Origin: Pegoplata infirma
Taxonomy: Eukaryota > Arthropoda > Insecta > Diptera > Anthomyiidae
Direction: 5' to 3'
Length of the DNA stretch: 64,000 bases
Assembly: GCA_963921195.1 (NCBI GenBank)
Contig: OY992538.1
Span: 235,531,462 to 235,595,461 of the forward strand
Numbering within the stretch: the first letter of the stretch is position 1; each line of letters starts with the position of its first letter. The position numbers were made by a program, and so were the translations under genes. The notes beneath the pieces are model-generated. The model was not told the origin of the DNA and made no database searches. It was given only the letters and a program-made list of their open reading frames with translations. Shown here piece after piece: positions 60,531 to 64,000 of the stretch.

Positions 60531-61076
60531 TTTACATGCGTTTTTTAAAGTGTAGGGTCACCAAGTTAATTTTTTTAAGCCGAAATAAATTTTTTAGGAC
60601 TTCGATAAAATATTTTCTTGACGACAATTTTGCACATTCATAAAAGAGCGTTTGATTAATTTTTTTATACCTAAACTTCTTTAAGCAGAACCGTAATTTG
60701 CAGAACCTTAAACATCAAAAAATAACCAAAAGTACTAAAAAAAAAGAAATTTCGGTTAATCGGTTAATCGACACAAATTAATCGGTTTATTTGTTATTTG
60801 AAAATTGGCAATTTTAAATTATTCGAACAGTTAATCGACCAAAATTAATCGGTTAACCGATTAACGGTTAATCGATTGAATACCCTAGTATGTATAGAGA
60901 GTCGGCGATACTATGGACCAAAAATTGGCTCCGTTTTGGTATATCTATTTAAAAAATCGATGGCATTCGCAGTAAAATGATAAAAAATCGAATGCATTCA
61001 TTGACTATAAAAATTGAATTGATTTTTTTGAGAATTCATTCGAAAAGGATTTCATTCTTCGAAGCTCTGAAAACAG

Positions 61077-61204
61077 GGGGCTAATTATTTAACTTGATAA
61101 TCGTGAATCGTCATCGTTAGCTTATTATTCTATTACCATAAAATGACACTATAACGATGGAAACGATACGATTGACGACTAACAAGTTACATAATTATCC
61201 CCCA
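61077..61204. repeat. Hairpin element just upstream of the SAM gene
   Basis: Left arm 'gggggctaattatttaactt' with 'atcgtgaatcgtcatcgtt'; right arm 'acgatggaaacgatacgatt' with 'gttacataattatccccc'. Ends about 85 bp before the ATG of the SAM-domain gene, so it probably lies in or next to the promoter. Confidence 0.6.
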
Positions 61205-61289
61205 GGCCTTTAGTGTTACAAATGTCTTATTACTTTACAACGTTAACTAATTTCTTACTTATTTAGTTTTGTTATAATCCCAATTAAGA

Positions 61290-63425
61290 ATGGACGCATG
61301 TGAAAATGTTGATATGGAGCTGAGAGATATTTTGGATTCGTGGAATTTAGGACATCTTTATGAACATTTCAGAGGTAAAAAAAAATATGAGTAAACACCA
61401 GAAAATGTGATATGTTGGTAGTTTAATACAAGCAAGAAATCGTCGGTGCGCCAAAAAGAACCGCTAAGTATATTTCAAAATTTTTTGAAGAGACTTTAAT
61501 AACAGCTAACTTTGGTACTTTTGCGCTGTTTTTTAAAATTCGAATTAATGTAAATAGAAAATTTGCAATATTATTTATTATTTATAAAAGAAATATTGTT
61601 TTAAAGCACCGCGAAAGGTCAAAACGTTGGGAAAATTGTAATGAAAATTTTGTTCTAATTACAAAGAAAACGTTAGGCCTTATTAGCTTACAAACAACAC
61701 AATTTGGAATATCGCAACAATTGGTCAAAATCAAATTTCAACAAAATAAAGCTGATTTGTAAGTCTGATGTGTCCTAGACCCACCTTTAAGTATACCGAT
61801 CGACTCAGAATTACTTTTTGAGTCGATTTAGCGATGTCCGTCCGTTCATCCGTCTGTATGTCTATGTAAACGATGTAAACACGATACAGGTCGCAATTTT
61901 TAATCAATTGATTTGAAATTTGAAACTTAAGCCTCTTTTGGCCCAAGGACGAAGCCTATTAAAATCGGTCTGTATTTAGATCTAGCCCCCATACAAAGGT
62001 CCTCTTTAGTTTTGACTCAAATGACTATAATAACCGTGTTATAATAGGTATATTTTCGAAATTTGTCAGGTAAATGTGTTTTGTCTTCACAAATCACCAT
62101 TCCGAATTTTAAAAGAATCGGACCAGTTCTTCTTGTAGCCCCCATACAAACCACCTTCCCGATTTTCACATAAATCTCTCAAATTTCATGAAAATATAAA
62201 ATAATTAAAATTTTGTTTGTGTATGTTAAACGCGTACTAAAAATAACCTTATCAAATCTGATAATCATCAGACCAGTTTTGGACTCAGGCCCCTTGTGAA
62301 AATTTCGCCCGATATTCAGTTAAAGCGGTTTTTTGTCACCAAATAGAAGCCCATTTCACTTAAATTTGATTTGTGAGTGTTTTTTACACGTATTAAAGAT
62401 TTGACAAAATATAGATCCATCGGCGTATGCAGAGGGGGGGGGCCAACAACAACAACAAAAAATTATTTTTTTTATATGTATTGGAAAACACAAATCTCAC
62501 GAATAAAACAACAAAAAATTTTTTGTTGTTGTTGTTGGGCCCTGAAAAAACAGTCCTGCATACGCCGTTGTATAGATCTAATCGGTCCATCGGACCCATT
62601 TTCTGGGAAACTCTGGTGTAGGGTATTATATGGTCGGTCTTGACCGACTATAATTTTCTTACTTGTGTTTTTATATGCCCATTGTACTTAAAATATGTTT
62701 TTTTTAAATTTAATTTCTTTGTAAAAATTTTCATTGCAGAACAAAATATATCAGTAGAAGTTATGAAAATTTTGGAAACAAAACACATTGAGAGACTTTT
62801 TGAAAAATATTCTTTAGGGGATCAAGCACTATTCGAAGATAACCTGGAGAAATGGAAACAAGAAATACTATTTGGTCAGCACTCACATATAACACATTTT
62901 AATAGACCTTCAAAATCTACACACATCCAAAGTTCTTTAGTACCACCACCAATATCGGGGAATACAAATATTCAACTTTCTACTGCTAATAAAACCCTTA
63001 GCAATCTAAATGAAGTCTCTAAATCGCTTACCGTTCAGCCTTTTTTGTCCACACTTCCAACACAAACTTTTAACACATCATCAACATTATCTTCTACAAC
63101 TTTTCCTCCAAGAAGTATGCCATTTGCCAAACGTGCTCCTTACAACGTTCGCAAAATTTTAGAAGAGTCAAGTCGTGGGCGAGAGGTTTTAAGCGATTAT
63201 GAAAAAAATAAAGTTTTTAAAGAAAAAGATCGTAGAGTATTAATTGATGTAATTGCTCGTTATGTTATTGATGCTGGCCGTAAATTACCTCCCTCGGAAC
63301 GTCGTGAACTAGAGTATCAAATTGTTGAATTGTTTCCCACAGAAAAAGAAGAATTTTATCGTAATAACACCGGTGGTCGAATTTATGGTAGATATGAGAG
63401 ATTAAAAAAAGGTGTATGTAGTTAA
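61290..63425 (+). CDS. SAM-domain protein, two exons (256 aa)
   Basis: Exon 1 is 61290-61374 and exon 2 is 62740-63425, joined at GAG|gtaaaa and ttgcag|AAC (phase 1; the split codon becomes Glu29). The ATG follows an in-frame TAA at 61275. Residues ~10-70 read as a sterile alpha motif: 'ILDSWNLGHLYEHF', 'ISVEVMKIL', 'HIERLFEKYSLGDQALFE', with the join inside the domain, which supports the intron. SAM domains mediate protein-protein or RNA contacts. Residues ~75-158 are Ser/Thr/Pro-rich and probably disordered. Residues ~160-256 form a charged helical domain ('RRVLIDVIARYVIDAG', 'IVELFPTEKEEFYRN', 'GGRIYGRYERL') seen in uncharacterised insect proteins as I recall; no function known. No transposase motif. 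Exon-1 transcription start and poly(A) site are not clear. The intron carries a mini-me. Good coding character compared with the rest of the window. Confidence 0.75.
61762..62668 (+). mobile_element. mini-me/Helentron-like element, family 3, in the intron
   Basis: Starts near 'gatgtgtcctagacccac', shares 'gactcagaattactttttga', 'cccaaggacgaagcctatta' and the terminus 'accgactataattttcttac' with the copy at 2680-3477. The GTCY run is short (61838-61863). Same strand as the gene. Carries the hairpin element 62420-62570. Confidence 0.65.
62420..62570. mobile_element. 151-bp hairpin MITE with ~10-bp TSD (MULE-like?)
   Basis: Left 'CGGCGTATGCAG', right 'CTGCATACGCCG', with inner 'ccaacaacaacaac' pairing 'gttgttgttgttgg'. 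Flanks 'tatagatcca' and 'tatagatcta' (62410-62419, 62571-62580) are a 10-bp duplication with one mismatch; the empty site is visible in the 2680 copy ('cagatccaatcggtcc'). A 9-10 bp duplication is typical of Mutator-like elements. Confidence 0.65.
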
Positions 63426-63528
63426 AAATCCTCAGCGAGTTAAAAAAAAAATTAAAACATAAAAATGCAAAACTTTAAATTAAACTTAATTGTTTGGTGT
63501 GAGATTCAAGCATGAAAACTAAAGTGCG

Positions 63529-63689
63529 TATGATACTTGCTTGTTTCAAGTTACTTGTTGCTGCATTTATTAGGGTTTTTCTATAAAAATTTCGATAACT
63601 TAAACCAAAAATTTTAAATTTATCGAAATTCACATAGAAAAACCCTAATAAATGCAGCAACAAGTAACTTGAAACAAGCAAGTATCATA
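63529..63689. repeat. Hairpin element just downstream of the SAM gene
   Basis: Arms of about 70 bp: 'tatgatacttgcttgtttca' onward to 'tttcgataa', and the inverse from 'ttatcgaaatt' to 'acttgaaacaagcaagtatc' plus 'ata'. Two or three mismatches only. It starts about 100 bp after the stop codon and may lie in the 3' UTR; no AATAAA precedes it, but 'taataaa' occurs within it and at 63718. Confidence 0.7.
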
Positions 63690-63776
63690 AAGGCATAATT
63701 GACAAGGATTTTTGTTCTTAATAAATATTTCAACAACTTCGGGAAAATAAAAATCTCCAAATTAGGGACTTATCAA

Positions 63777-63889
63777 CAGAGCTTTGAAGGATTTCATTCC
63801 TTAATTCGATTTGGCATTCTGAATGAAAATTTAGTGATTGCATTCCCCAATCACATTTTAGCGAATTGAAAAAATTCACTTTAGACTCA
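63777..63889 (+). mobile_element. Left end of a second CAGAGC-terminus element
   Basis: 'cagagctttgaaggatttca' through 'gtgattgcattccccaatca' to 'cactttagactca' matches 56595-56702, then stops where the next repeat begins. Confidence 0.6.
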
Positions 63890-64000
63890 CAAGGGAAGTC
63901 TCCCTAGTGTCACCCGCGGATCTTTATGGAATTGATTTTATTTTGTAGAGCAGAAAAAATAAAGGGACATGTATTTTTTTTAGCGGCCCAAATTCATATT
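63889..64000 (+). mobile_element. Truncated 'acaaggga' element at the window edge
   Basis: 'acaagggaagtctccctagt' with 'gtcacccgcgg', then 'aagggacatgtattttttt' and 'agcggcccaaattcatatt'. Matches termini at 21905 and 26014 and the inner part at 25490. It breaks the CAGAGC element. Cut by the window end. Confidence 0.55.

Larger units (their letters stand above)
58156..60886. mobile_element. 2.73-kb hAT-like element, perfect 8-bp TSD, no transposase
   Basis: Left 'TAGGGTATTCAATTAATCG', right 'CGATTGAATACCCTA'. Exact duplication 'gtatgtat' (58148-58155, 60887-60894). TAGGG plus 8 bp fits hAT. Subterminal regions are packed with 'aatcggttaat' units in both orientations (58190-58270, 60755-60870), a likely transposase-binding array by analogy with hAT elements. 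The interior holds the MITE 58853-59699 and repeats of 'ttatagtaggaaactggact' (60128, 60340). No ORF above about 90 codons. Confidence 0.8.
56595..61069. mobile_element. CAGAGC-terminus element holding two large insertions
   Basis: Left 'CAGAGCTTCGAATGATTTCA', right 'TTTCATTCTTCGAAGCTCTG'. Inner arms also pair: 'cggaaccaatttgttgtcca' (56825) with 'tggaccaaaaattggctccg' (60913). Without the insertions at 56951-58139 and 58156-60886 it is about 550 bp. CAGAG fits the hAT start rule but no 8-bp duplication is visible. A second copy of its left end is at 63777-63889. Confidence 0.6.
61375..62739 (+). other. Intron of the SAM-domain gene
   Basis: 1365 bp, GT...AG. About 900 bp of it is the family-3 mini-me. 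The acceptor 'ttttcattgcag' has a good pyrimidine-rich stretch. An open frame continues upstream from exon 2 to 62640, but those 33 codons are intron and repeat tail. Confidence 0.7.

Noticed and set aside
62640..62739. N-terminal extension of the SAM-gene exon 2 (33 codons from an ATG at 62640)
   Set aside because: It begins in the mini-me tail and crosses a good splice acceptor at 62739. The two-exon model restores a SAM domain instead.

Overview
This is a very AT-rich, repeat-dominated eukaryotic window, most likely intergenic or intronic DNA of a higher fly (Diptera, probably a calyptrate). The reasons are the long A/T homopolymers, the almost complete lack of coding sequence, many copies of a dispersed element that matches dipteran mini-me/DINE-1 (Helentron-derived) elements with their internal (GTCY)n proto-microsatellite, and one BEL/Pao-like LTR element. 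There are no bacterial-type operons, no CRISPR and no rRNA. Two coding regions can be defended: a two-exon SAM-domain gene at the right end (61290-63425) and the gag-like ORF of a short LTR retrotransposon (31623-33167, minus strand).

Layout. 0-12 kb: a piece of a ~37-bp satellite at the very start, hairpin elements, mini-me copies (one split by a TA-duplicating MITE at 6181-7110), and a nested family with CTCGAG-containing termini (7.7-9 kb). 12.1-13.95 kb: a 1.86-kb foldback element that is almost wholly one inverted repeat, flanked by an 8-bp duplication. 15.8-26.4 kb: hairpin elements, a diverged ~120-bp satellite, several MITEs with visible target duplications, and a 1.57-kb CTCGAG-terminus element. 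28.7-29.6 kb: a mini-me copy carrying a CACTC-type MITE. 29.6-31.2 kb: the ~37-bp satellite again, in the opposite orientation. 31.28-33.85 kb: a 2.58-kb LTR element with identical 357-bp LTRs, gag only. 36-38.2 kb: a foldback interrupted by a mini-me, then a hAT MITE inside another mini-me. 38.37-44.10 kb: a practically pure (AATG)n array of about 5.7 kb. 45.6-48.0 kb: a satellite with ~300-bp dimeric period, interrupted by a hAT-like MITE and a mini-me. 48.57-51.38 kb: one mini-me carrying two further elements, one with RSS-like CACAGTG termini. 51.4-53.4 kb: a 2-kb foldback built of ~315-bp tandem units. 55-61 kb: deep nesting, with a CAGAGC-terminus element holding a 1.2-kb MITE and a 2.7-kb hAT-like element, which itself carries another MITE. 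61.3-63.4 kb: the SAM-domain gene, flanked on both sides by strong hairpin elements and carrying a mini-me (itself invaded) in its intron. 63.8-64 kb: two more truncated repeats.

The genes do not form a pathway. The window is best read as a stack of insertions whose relative ages can be worked out from who interrupts whom. Element superfamilies are inferred only from terminal repeats and target-site duplications read directly in the sequence; no transposase ORF was found. Arm lengths, repeat periods and copy numbers marked 'about' were estimated by eye.
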